NCBI GenBank assembly: GCA_001898165.1
Contig: MKTD01000014.1
Coordinates: 161,730 to 225,729, forward strand
DNA: 64,000 nt
Reading direction: 5' to 3'
Source of the DNA: Bacteroidia bacterium 43-41
GTDB lineage: Bacteria > Bacteroidota > Bacteroidia > Bacteroidales > Dysgonomonadaceae
Positions 33,420-41,329 of this stretch are shown here, piece after piece. A model generated the notes under the pieces. The model was not told the origin of the DNA. It saw only the letters and a list, made by a program, of their open reading frames with translations, and searched no databases. Within the stretch, counting starts at the first letter, position 1. Every line of letters begins with the position of its first letter. A program made the translations under genes and the position numbers.

Positions 33420-35081
33420 TCAGCCGACCCCCAACATCACTTTTGCATTTTCAACGGCTTGCGTAGTGGTTTCCGCACCGCTAAGCATCCTGGCAATTTC
33501 AGAGATCCGTTCGTCCATCGACAACCGACGCATATAAGTTGCCGTAGTTTCGGCGCTGTCTTCTTTGTAAACGTTATAGTGCTCCGTGCCTTTGGCTGCT
33601 ATTTGCGGCAAATGTGTAATAGCAATGACTTGCATATCGTGGGCCATCTCACGCATAATCGCACCCATTTTATCGGCAATTTCGCCTGAAGTCCCCGTGT
33701 CAATTTCATCGAAAATAACGGTTGGCAATGCCGTTGCCCCGGCAATCATCGATTTCAGGCAAAGCATCAGGCGGGAGATCTCTCCGCCGGAGGCGATTTG
33801 AGAAACGGGCAGCAACGGTGTATTTTTATTGGCCGAGAAAAGGAAGTTTACGAAGTCGTTCCCGGTAGAATCGGGGTTGTTTTTTGCCGTAATATCGCAT
33901 TTAAACCTCGCATTGGGCATTCCCAGATAAATAAGCTTCTCCGTCAGTTGCTTCTCTATCGGTTGCGTTGCCGCTTTTCTTTTTTTGCTCAGTACCCCGG
34001 CTTTTTGCGTCATCAGTTCTTGTTTCCCGGACACCTCTTTTTTCAGTTGTTCTATTTTTTCGTCCAGCGATATGATGTTTTGCAGTTTCTCATCCAGTTG
34101 CTTTTGAATCTCCTGCAGTTCTTCAACCGATTTTACCGAATGCCTCTTCTGTAAATCGTAAATCACACTCAACCGTTCTTCCACCTGTTGTTGCCTCCCG
34201 GCATTGAACTCTATCTCTTCGAAATACTTTTCGGCCTCAATCCGCACGTCTTTCAAATCGATATAAGCCGACTCAACACGCTGCCCCAGTTCGGAAGCTT
34301 TCGAGAAAACAGGCTGAATGCTTTTCAATGTTTCGGCTACCGATTTTAGTTTCTGCTCAACCGTATCGCCCTCACCCGAAAATGAATCCACGACGGTAAA
34401 AAGCGAAGATTTAATTTCCTCGGCGTGTGTTATGGTCTCCAGTTCGGTTTCCAACTCCTCCTGCTCACCTGCCTGCAACTTTGCGCCGGCCAGTGCGTCG
34501 AACTGGAATTGAAAGTAATCTTCCTCTTCCTTGTTTTTCTGCGATTGCTCCTGCAATTCGAGTAACCATTTCCGGGCAGCCTGATATTCCTTAAAAGCCT
34601 GATGGTATTCTTCTTTTTCCCCTTTTGTTCCGGCCAGGACATCCAGGACGTTTAACTGAAAAAGGTTATCGTTCAGCGATAGGTTCTGATGCTGTGAATG
34701 GATATCTATCAACCGGTCGCCCAGCTCTTTCAAGTCGTTCAGGTAAACCGGAGAGTCGTTCACAAAAGCCCGCGATTTTCCGTTTGTCCAGATTTCGCGA
34801 CGCAGGATACACTCTTCGGGATTATATTCCCAATCCCGCTCTTGAAAAAGCTCTTGCAAATTATAACGTGAGAGGTCGAAAATACCCTCGATAGTGCATT
34901 TTTGCTCGTTTTGTTTGATATAACGGTTTTCGGCACGTTGTCCTAAAATCAGCGAAAGCGCACCTAAGATAATGGATTTCCCCGCACCGGTTTCTCCGGT
35001 GATCACCGAAAAGCCTTTATCAAAATCGATATGGAGCGAGTCTATCAGCGCGTAATTTTGTATTGCGAGCGATTTGAGCAT
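33420..35081 (-). CDS. recN: DNA repair protein RecN
   Basis: 553 aa, an SMC-like ATPase for double-strand break repair. N-terminal Walker A in VITGETGAGKSIILGALSLILGQRA, a coiled-coil middle (about 155-375), then the ABC signature QIASGGEISRLMLCLK and Walker B TVIFDEIDTGTSGEIADKMG, with THLPQIAAKGTEHYNVYK near the end. It lies 7 bases after the DUF4835 gene and 37 before rlmB. The coupling of this conserved block to a PIN toxin pair upstream is unusual. Confidence 0.96.
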   Translation of the reverse strand: MLKSLAIQNYALIDSLHIDFDKGFSVITGETGAGKSIILGALSLILGQRAENRYIKQNEQKCTIEGIFDLSRYNLQELFQERDWEYNPEECILRREIWTNGKSRAFVNDSPVYLNDLKELGDRLIDIHSQHQNLSLNDNLFQLNVLDVLAGTKGEKEEYHQAFKEYQAARKWLLELQEQSQKNKEEEDYFQFQFDALAGAKLQAGEQEELETELETITHAEEIKSSLFTVVDSFSGEGDTVEQKLKSVAETLKSIQPVFSKASELGQRVESAYIDLKDVRIEAEKYFEEIEFNAGRQQQVEERLSVIYDLQKRHSVKSVEELQEIQKQLDEKLQNIISLDEKIEQLKKEVSGKQELMTQKAGVLSKKRKAATQPIEKQLTEKLIYLGMPNARFKCDITAKNNPDSTGNDFVNFLFSANKNTPLLPVSQIASGGEISRLMLCLKSMIAGATALPTVIFDEIDTGTSGEIADKMGAIMREMAHDMQVIAITHLPQIAAKGTEHYNVYKEDSAETTATYMRRLSMDERISEIARMLSGAETTTQAVENAKVMLGVG

Positions 35082-35088
35082 AAAATTT

Positions 35089-35991
35089 TTAGCGGTTTAT
35101 TCTTTGTAATCTTTCCAAAGCGGCTGTCTGCGTCGGATAAATATTCCGGAGCGTTTCATAAGCTACCCGTTTTTCCTGCTCCGGCATGCCGGTAAAGGCG
35201 TCCGCCAACTCATCCAACTTGGCATTGCCGAACAGCATTACCAAAACCGAGTTGGGCCGGCGGGCATATATCGAAGAGATTACAGGGAGCGAAGTTACAA
35301 CTTTTTCGCGGCCTTCTTCTCTATTTTCAGCCATTTCGTCCAATCCCAACCGGTGATAATCGTACCACATCCGGCGATAGGCTTCAAAAGCAGGGTCATT
35401 GAAAGCAACAGCTATGGCGTACTTGTTCCGTTCATTCCCAAACGTCTCCCATCCGCTCCAACCGTTGGGCTGAACATTGCCCGCAAGGGTTTGCATCTGG
35501 CGGAAACAAGTTGAGCCGCCCAAGGGCAACATCGAATCGGAATGGAGCCCGAGAACAAGGTAAACATAAAAGGCAATTGTAGCGGACAGGTTATCGGAAA
35601 TATTATTAAGGTTGAATTCCAACGGTTGATTTTCAATGTAATTGAACGAGAAAGAAGGTTCGCGGAAATTCAGCAACGGCGTCGTGTATGTTGCATTGAA
35701 AACAGGCCGCCGCGATTGAACCTGCAACTCGCCTTTGAACGATGCGGGCGAAGACATCTCGTTGATGATAAGGGTAAACGAACAATTGATTTTTTCATTG
35801 ACCCGGAAATCCACGTCCGACCATTTTCTATCATTTATAAACGTTCTCAGTTGCTCTTCAAGGGTATTGAAAAGCTGTCGGCTACCCTGTACCTTAGAGC
35901 TGTTGACGGAAACTGTGGCGTTGAGTTCTTGGGCTTTCGTGCAAACAAAAGCCCCCAATAAGAAAATAACTGTAAAAACGGCATTCTTCAT
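35089..35991 (-). CDS. DUF4835 family secreted protein
   Basis: 300 aa with signal peptide (AVFTVIFLLGAFVCTKAQ) and the DUF4835 body: LNATVSVNSSKVQGSR, LEEQLRTFINDRKWSDVDF, YVYLVLGLHSDSMLPLGGS and NGWSGWETFGNERNKYAIAVAFND. Found almost only in Bacteroidota, commonly beside recN. I recall recent annotations naming the family PorD (type IX secretion), but cannot confirm it here. Its ATG lies in an ATGA overlap with the PIN toxin stop, so translation is coupled to the toxin-antitoxin pair. Confidence 0.88.
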   Translation of the reverse strand: MKNAVFTVIFLLGAFVCTKAQELNATVSVNSSKVQGSRQLFNTLEEQLRTFINDRKWSDVDFRVNEKINCSFTLIINEMSSPASFKGELQVQSRRPVFNATYTTPLLNFREPSFSFNYIENQPLEFNLNNISDNLSATIAFYVYLVLGLHSDSMLPLGGSTCFRQMQTLAGNVQPNGWSGWETFGNERNKYAIAVAFNDPAFEAYRRMWYDYHRLGLDEMAENREEGREKVVTSLPVISSIYARRPNSVLVMLFGNAKLDELADAFTGMPEQEKRVAYETLRNIYPTQTAALERLQRINR

Positions 35992-36413
35992 AATTCATGC
36001 TTACAGATAAAATCTGATATTGAAACAATCTCAATATTTCCAAACGGATTTAACACCAAAAGGTCTTTATCTCCTGTGATCAAAAAATCGGCTTTTCCAT
36101 CTTTTGCAAGAGACAATAAAAAATTATCTTTAGGATCCCGGCAAACCTGAATGCAACTCTTAATCTTAACAAAATCAACGTAATCACCTACTGCATCGAA
36201 CATCTCATCTATTGCATTTATTCCTCGAAAGTATTTTGCTAATTTCGGTTTTGCAATTACATCAGTTATCTCTTCAATCAATTCTGCACTAAAAATCAAT
36301 CTTATTCTATTATTCAACAATAAATCGTCAATTTCACTCAATTTATCTGAAATAATAAAACTAATCCACACATTGGTATCGATAACCACGCGTATAGGTT
36401 TATTTTTTCGCAT
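35988..36413 (-). CDS. PIN-domain toxin of a toxin-antitoxin pair
   Basis: 141 aa, PIN fold of the COG1569 group. Acidic active-site candidates: D12 (VVIDTNVW), a Glu in FSAELIEEI (E44 or E47), D93/D96 (CRDPKDNFLLSLA) and D115/D117 (LITGDKDLL). Such toxins are Mg-dependent RNases that cut tRNA, rRNA or mRNA. The small upstream gene overlaps it by 14 bases, the usual antitoxin-first order. Downstream it overlaps DUF4835 by 4 bases (ATGA), so its mRNA continues into recN. Confidence 0.87.
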   Translation of the reverse strand: MRKNKPIRVVIDTNVWISFIISDKLSEIDDLLLNNRIRLIFSAELIEEITDVIAKPKLAKYFRGINAIDEMFDAVGDYVDFVKIKSCIQVCRDPKDNFLLSLAKDGKADFLITGDKDLLVLNPFGNIEIVSISDFICKHEL

Positions 36414-36615
36414 AGCGTTTCGTTCTGACCTCTTCTACAATTTCTGTAATTTCATCCAAATCCGGCACCTTTGCTGCGTTTTTTCTCATTTTTTTCAAAT
36501 ATGACTTTAATTTCGTTTCCGGTTCCTCAGTAATCCGAATGAGATTTAGATCTTGCATCCCTTCAATCAGTTGAAATGCCTTTGGGTTTAATATTTCAAT
36601 TTTAATCGCTTCCAT
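36400..36615 (-). CDS. Putative antitoxin of the PIN toxin pair
   Basis: 71 aa, small and charged: an N-terminal strand-like MEAIKIEILNPKAFQLIEGMQDLNLIRI and a helical basic/acidic tail rich in Lys and Glu. No certain DNA-binding motif can be named; assignment rests on size, the 14-base overlap with the PIN toxin and operon order. The promoter must lie in or near the repeat element at 36628-36816; I see no good TAnnTTTG box there. Confidence 0.7.
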   Translation of the reverse strand: MEAIKIEILNPKAFQLIEGMQDLNLIRITEEPETKLKSYLKKMRKNAAKVPDLDEITEIVEEVRTKRYAKK

Positions 36616-36627
36616 TTTTGAATTTGA

Positions 36628-36816
36628 TTTAGAAACTGTTTAAATTTCTTACGAAAGAGGTATTTAAAAAATCTTCGTCTTCAAAAAGTTTCTTTTTTGT
36701 ATTCTTCTCCCTTTTATTTGGCTCAAACAGCCCGCCTATTATCTCTAAAACAAGAAAGAGCTCTCCTGAAAAATAATTCTTTTTGAATAGCAAAACAAAT
36801 TTAAACAATTTCTTAA
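36628..36816. mobile_element. MITE-like element, repeat family B (189 bp)
   Basis: The left end TTTAGAAACTGTTTAAAT and the right end, read inward, TTAAGAAATTGTTTAAATTT agree at about 17 of 20 positions as terminal inverted repeats. Bases 36728-36816 are an inverted copy of the whole element at 19121-19232; 36628-36727 is extra. No protein is encoded. It fills the gap between the toxin-antitoxin operon and cbpM. The rest of the gap 36817-36857 shows nothing. Confidence 0.65.
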
Positions 36817-36857
36817 TATCCGGTAATTTTAAACTCTTAAATATACTAACAATTCAA

Positions 36858-37151
36858 TTACAACGACCTGTAGAAGTGCAATTCGTTCCGCAAATTTTCT
36901 ATTTCAGCCTGCAACGACTTTACTCTTGCGAGCATATGATGCAACGCCTCAATCCCCTCCACGTTGATATCCATATCATTATGCCAGCGAATAAACTGCT
37001 CCAGCTCTTCCAGCTCATCGTATTCCACAAATCGATTGCTATCGGTATCCGATACGCGAATCAATCCCAATTCACCCAGTGAATCGATGAACGATTCATC
37101 CACTTCGTAAATACGAATGCACTCGCTGTATAAAATTCTTTTTTCGCTCAT
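36858..37151 (-). CDS. cbpM: Chaperone modulator CbpM
   Basis: 97 aa. MerR-like N-terminal helix-turn-helix fold ([28 protein letters not shown]) and a helical C-terminus ([41 protein letters not shown]). CbpM binds the J domain of CbpA and blocks its co-chaperone activity. It overlaps the cbpA stop by 4 bases (ATGA), fitting the usual cbpA-cbpM pair. Confidence 0.9.
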   Translation of the reverse strand: MSEKRILYSECIRIYEVDESFIDSLGELGLIRVSDTDSNRFVEYDELEELEQFIRWHNDMDINVEGIEALHHMLARVKSLQAEIENLRNELHFYRSL

Positions 37152-38068
37152 CGTTGGTTCAATTTAGATAATTCAGTAAATAATTCCCGTTCCTTTGGCG
37201 AGAGATTTTTCGGCACTTCTACTTTCATTGTTACGATTAGGTCGCCAAACTGATCGTCTCTTTTATAAACCGGAAAACCTTTCCCTTTCAGGCGGGCTTT
37301 CGATTCGGGCTGCGTACCGGGCTTTACTTTCATTTTCACCTGTCCGTCGAGCGTATTCACGGTAACTTCCCCGCCAAGGACAGCAGTGTACAATCCAATC
37401 TGGGCCGATGTGTATAGATCGTCGCCAAGCCGTTTGAAGTATAGGTCGTCTTCAACAACAAATGTGATGTACAGATCACCGTTAGGGCCGCCGTTCACTC
37501 CCGGCTGCCCGTATCCCGGAAGCTTTATCTTTTGCCCGTCTGCAACGCCGGCGGGAATGGTTATGCGGATATTTTTCCCGTCAATATCGAGCGTTTGCTG
37601 ATGTGTAAACATTGCCTGACGGAGCGACAACCGCAATTCCGCCTGATAATCCCCGCCTTTGTATTTTCGTTGTGAACGGCTGCCCGCGCGTTGCGAGAAC
37701 CCACCTCCAAACATCGAATGGAAGAACTCGGAAAAATCGGTATCCGAAAAATCACCTTCAGTGTAGAACGTTTGTCCTCCCTGCCGGCCGCTCCATTGAT
37801 GCTGCTGTTGATATTGCTGTTGTGCTTTTTCGTATTCCTCGCCGTGCTTCCAATTCTCACCGTACTTATCGTATTTCGCCCGTTTTTCGGGGTCGCTCAG
37901 CACCTCATTGGCTTCGTTGAGTTCCTGAAATTTCCTGTGTGCTTCCTTGTCGTTCGGATTCAAGTCCGGATGCAATTTACGCGCCTTTTGCCGATACGCC
38001 TTTTTAATATCGTCGGCCGATGCATTTTTACTTACACCCAAAATATTGTAATAATCAATATATGCCAT
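37148..38068 (-). CDS. cbpA: DnaJ-class co-chaperone CbpA
   Basis: 306 aa. J domain at 1-70 with HPD at 33-35 ([11 protein letters not shown]), a Gly/Gln/Ser-rich linker (about 75-125: [21 protein letters not shown]), then the type II DnaJ substrate-binding C-terminal domain without zinc-finger ([42 protein letters not shown]). It stimulates DnaK ATPase; dnaK itself is at 61394 in this window. It is the first gene of the cbpA-cbpM pair. Confidence 0.93.
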   Translation of the reverse strand: MAYIDYYNILGVSKNASADDIKKAYRQKARKLHPDLNPNDKEAHRKFQELNEANEVLSDPEKRAKYDKYGENWKHGEEYEKAQQQYQQQHQWSGRQGGQTFYTEGDFSDTDFSEFFHSMFGGGFSQRAGSRSQRKYKGGDYQAELRLSLRQAMFTHQQTLDIDGKNIRITIPAGVADGQKIKLPGYGQPGVNGGPNGDLYITFVVEDDLYFKRLGDDLYTSAQIGLYTAVLGGEVTVNTLDGQVKMKVKPGTQPESKARLKGKGFPVYKRDDQFGDLIVTMKVEVPKNLSPKERELFTELSKLNQR

Positions 38069-38087
38069 TTTACAAACTATTAAGGTA

Positions 38088-38095
38088 CAAATATA
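38088..38095 (-). promoter_or_regulatory. -7 element upstream of cbpA
   Basis: On the minus strand this reads TATATTTG, a perfect TAnnTTTG box, 20 bases before the cbpA ATG. No TTG occurs at the ideal -33 spacing, so it may be weak or use another factor. Confidence 0.45.
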
Positions 38096-38141
38096 GCAAA
38101 AAGTGCGCCTTTATAGCCCTTCATCACGAAAATATTCGGGT

Positions 38142-40121
38142 TCAAAATAATCCGAAGGATAAGTCGGTCACCTTAAATTCTGTCCGCCGGTTAATCTGGT
38201 CGGCAATCTTCTGTTGTTCGGGTGTCAGGTTTTCTATAAATGCTTCATCGAGCAAATCGCCCTCTTTCAGGAAATCGTATTTGCGGGCAATGGTTGTAGT
38301 GACCATTTTGGGCTGCATTTTCCCAAAACCGGCAGCCGATAACCGCCGTTCGTCAATCCCATTATCAATAAGGTATCGTACCACCGATTGTGCGCGTCGC
38401 AACGACAGGTTTCGATTGTATTCCTCAGAACCTTTCCGGTCGGTATGTGCCGAAAGCTCGATGGTTACTGACGGATTGTCATTCAGCAGTTCAACAAGCG
38501 TTTCGAGTTCATCTTTAGATTCAGGGCGCAACTCGGCTTTATCAAAATCGTAAAAAATGTTCTCAAGGATAACGGGTTTGTTGTAAGGGGTCATTTCGAA
38601 ATTCACGAAATAGACCGTATCTTTCTCTTCGGTTGATGTTTTCAGCGATTTTTTCATGTTCAGAAAACCCTCTGCGCCGGCCATAAAAAGATAGTTCACA
38701 CCCCTGTCTGCAACAAAACGATAGGTCCCGTCCTGCCGGGTAATGTATTCGTGCCGGAAGCCGTTGTCGCCAACCACCGACACCTTGACGTCCGGAATGA
38801 ATTTGTCTTCTTTATCCACGGCAAGGCCTTCCACAACGATATTCACATCCCGATATTCGAACGAATAGATATGGTCGCGGCCACGTGCATCATCACGGTT
38901 CGAACTGAAAAACCCGCGGCGCCTCCCCCTCTCGAAAGTAATACCAAAATCGTCCATCGATGAATTGACGGGAAATCCCATATTCATAACCGTCCATCGC
39001 TTTCCGCTGCGCTGCAATGTGCCCTCAAACAGATCCAGCCCCCCCATTCCCGGATGTCCGTCGGACGAGAAGTAGAGTATGGAATCATTTTTTATGTACG
39101 GAAACATCTCGTCACCCGGCGTATTTATTTCCGGCCCCAGATTTTCAGTAAAAAGCACAACGTTCCCATCCATTCCGGCCCGCCAGATGTCTTTTCCGCC
39201 ATACCCTCCCGGCATATCGGAAACAAAATAGAGATAATCCCCCGATGGGGAAATGGATGGATGTGCAAAAACAGAAAGCGAGTCTTGTGCAGACAGGATC
39301 AATTCCTGTCCGGCATTCCAGCTCCCGCTGCCGCGTTGCGAATAATAAACCTTAGGAGTGGTTGTCCGATTGTAATTGACGGGAGAAAACGTATAGAAAA
39401 GGGAACTGCCGTCTGCAGAGATTGAAGTCGCCCCTTCATCGAATGGCGTGTTGATCTCCGATTCGAGAATCGCCGGTTTCTGCCACCCGCCTTTATCGTT
39501 TTTGGTGACAATGAAAATATCGTTGTTCTTCATCCCCGTGATGTTGCTGATTGAATCGCCACGGGCATCCCCACGCGAAGATGTGATATAAAGCACGGCA
39601 TCGTCCTTTGCAAACATCGGGCTGAATTCCCCGCGGTTCGAGTTGAACAAATCCATCCGCTTCACCACGTAACGGGATGGGGTTTCCTTCCGGGCCATGG
39701 CATTTTTCACGCCTTGTAAACCGGTTATTCCCAATGTGTTTATCGAGTCCAGCGCCAAAAAATCTTCGTAAGCCTTATGGGCCTGTAAATAGTTACCCTC
39801 CTTGTGCAACATTTGCGCATATCGTAAATAGATCAGCGTATCGGGATAATTGTACCGGATGGCGTTGGCGTAAGCAGCTGCTGAACGGGAGGCCGCATTC
39901 ATCCGGCGATAGGTTTCCGCCATTTCGTAAGCCACCACTCCACGTAACGGACGCTGTTCGGGCTTGATGTTCCGATATATTTTCCGATAAGTTTCGGATG
40001 CGGCAAAATACTCACCCCTGAGATATTGTGCACGGGCATCGCTCAGTTTTGCCGATTTACACGAAGCCAGCAACAATATTCCCAAAAAAGAAAGAAAGTA
40101 TATCTTCCGAGTTATCTGCAC
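38142..40121 (-). CDS. porE: PorE-like OmpA-family lipoprotein (type IX secretion component)
   Basis: 659 aa. GTG start at 40121, since the nearby ATG at 40123 is in a frame that stops at once. Lipobox LLASC (Cys21), TPR-like repeats (about 25-130), a PD40 beta-propeller (about 150-425: GEFSPMFAKDDAVLYITSSRGD, HPSISPSGDYLYFVSDMPGGYGG), a carboxypeptidase-regulatory-like domain (about 430-510) and an OmpA-like peptidoglycan-binding domain (FDKAELRPESKDELE, SAHTDRKGSEEYNRNLSLRRA). This exact order defines P. gingivalis PorE (PG1058), which tethers the secretion machine to peptidoglycan. Some OmpA/PD40 relatives are not secretion proteins, so the role is probable only. Confidence 0.8.
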   Translation of the reverse strand: MQITRKIYFLSFLGILLLASCKSAKLSDARAQYLRGEYFAASETYRKIYRNIKPEQRPLRGVVAYEMAETYRRMNAASRSAAAYANAIRYNYPDTLIYLRYAQMLHKEGNYLQAHKAYEDFLALDSINTLGITGLQGVKNAMARKETPSRYVVKRMDLFNSNRGEFSPMFAKDDAVLYITSSRGDARGDSISNITGMKNNDIFIVTKNDKGGWQKPAILESEINTPFDEGATSISADGSSLFYTFSPVNYNRTTTPKVYYSQRGSGSWNAGQELILSAQDSLSVFAHPSISPSGDYLYFVSDMPGGYGGKDIWRAGMDGNVVLFTENLGPEINTPGDEMFPYIKNDSILYFSSDGHPGMGGLDLFEGTLQRSGKRWTVMNMGFPVNSSMDDFGITFERGRRRGFFSSNRDDARGRDHIYSFEYRDVNIVVEGLAVDKEDKFIPDVKVSVVGDNGFRHEYITRQDGTYRFVADRGVNYLFMAGAEGFLNMKKSLKTSTEEKDTVYFVNFEMTPYNKPVILENIFYDFDKAELRPESKDELETLVELLNDNPSVTIELSAHTDRKGSEEYNRNLSLRRAQSVVRYLIDNGIDERRLSAAGFGKMQPKMVTTTIARKYDFLKEGDLLDEAFIENLTPEQQKIADQINRRTEFKVTDLSFGLF

Positions 40122-40182
40122 ATTTAAAACACTTTCTTTAATAACTCGATTTTATCGGAAATATTGTGTCGGGATAGCGAGA

Positions 40183-41316
40183 CTATTCCGTTGCCGGAAG
40201 GCTATACACCCCCTTTATTAAAATCTGCTGCTGCGGAAGTGCCGTTTTTATCTCCACCAAATCGTCGGATTTCAATCCGGTTGCAACGGGAACAGGTTTA
40301 AGGTAAATATTATCTCCCGATTTTTTTTCGAGCAGATAGACCCGATACGTTCCATCGGTTAACGCTTCGAGGGCATCTTCGGGAAGCCCTTTTGCAGTGT
40401 ATTCTTTCACGTTCACATCTGCTTCAACGTACATATTGTTTACAAAATCAGTGTTTATCGATTCTATTTGCGCCGTGCATACAATGGTTTTCTTTTCAGG
40501 ATCGATGGATCTGCCTGTTTTGGTTAACTTTGCGATGAATTTCTCCGACGGATTGTTGGGATTGTAAAACTGTACCTTTTGACCAACGGCCAATCGTGCG
40601 ATATCCTTCTCGTACACATCCAGTTGCAGGTATAACCGACTGGTATTCACAACAGTCATCAACATCTTTTCGGGCACGACATATTCACCGATCATACAGT
40701 CAATCCGGGTGATGAATCCGCTAACGGGCGAACGGACTTCCAGTGTCCGGTAAAAATCCCCATTCTCAATTTGCGCGGGATTTACGTTGAGCAAGCTCAA
40801 CCGGTGTTTCATTCCGTTGTATTGCGCCAAAAGGCTTTTGTAAGAACTTTCGGCAGCAATGAAGTCTTTACGCGACGAGATGCTGTCGCGATAAAGCGTT
40901 TGCAATCGTTCGTAAGCGCTTTTTGCTTCGTTAAACTGATTGCTGACCGTGGCAAAATCCTGCTGCAGCACGATAAAATCGTTGCTCTCGACAGTACAAA
41001 GCACGCCTCCGACAGATATAAAGTCGCCCAATTCGCGCGAAATGCTTCTTATCGTTCCCGAAATCCGGCTGGTCACCTGGGCCTGTCCGTTTACCGACGA
41101 AATGACGTGCCCGTTTACTTTTACGCTTTCGTTGAACTGCGCTTCCCGCAAATCACCGAACTCCATTTGCATCGCTTCAAACTGGCGGCTGGAAATTATC
41201 ACCAACGCAGAATCCCCGGCAGCAACTCCGGTTTCGCCGCCCGATTTTTTATTGTTGCAGCTAAAAAGAGCTGCAAAGAGTAAAACTCCTAAAAAGAGAT
41301 GTTTATATAATCGCAT
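40183..41316 (-). CDS. RND efflux periplasmic adaptor (CzcB/CusB-like), lipoprotein
   Basis: 377 aa. Lipoprotein signal (YKHLFLGVLLFAALFSC, Cys20), a barrel-sandwich/lipoyl hybrid (GTIRSISRELGDFISVGGVLCTVES...RSPVSGFITRIDCMIGEYV) flanking a helical hairpin (about 125-175), a beta-barrel domain (LYLQLDVYEKDIARLAVGQKVQFY) and a membrane-proximal domain. It links the inner-membrane pump to the outer-membrane channel. It lies 13 bases downstream of the pump gene. Metal-binding His/Met clusters are not prominent, so the metal is uncertain. Confidence 0.9.
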   Translation of the reverse strand: MRLYKHLFLGVLLFAALFSCNNKKSGGETGVAAGDSALVIISSRQFEAMQMEFGDLREAQFNESVKVNGHVISSVNGQAQVTSRISGTIRSISRELGDFISVGGVLCTVESNDFIVLQQDFATVSNQFNEAKSAYERLQTLYRDSISSRKDFIAAESSYKSLLAQYNGMKHRLSLLNVNPAQIENGDFYRTLEVRSPVSGFITRIDCMIGEYVVPEKMLMTVVNTSRLYLQLDVYEKDIARLAVGQKVQFYNPNNPSEKFIAKLTKTGRSIDPEKKTIVCTAQIESINTDFVNNMYVEADVNVKEYTAKGLPEDALEALTDGTYRVYLLEKKSGDNIYLKPVPVATGLKSDDLVEIKTALPQQQILIKGVYSLPATE

Positions 41317-41329
41317 AGTCCTCCAATTC

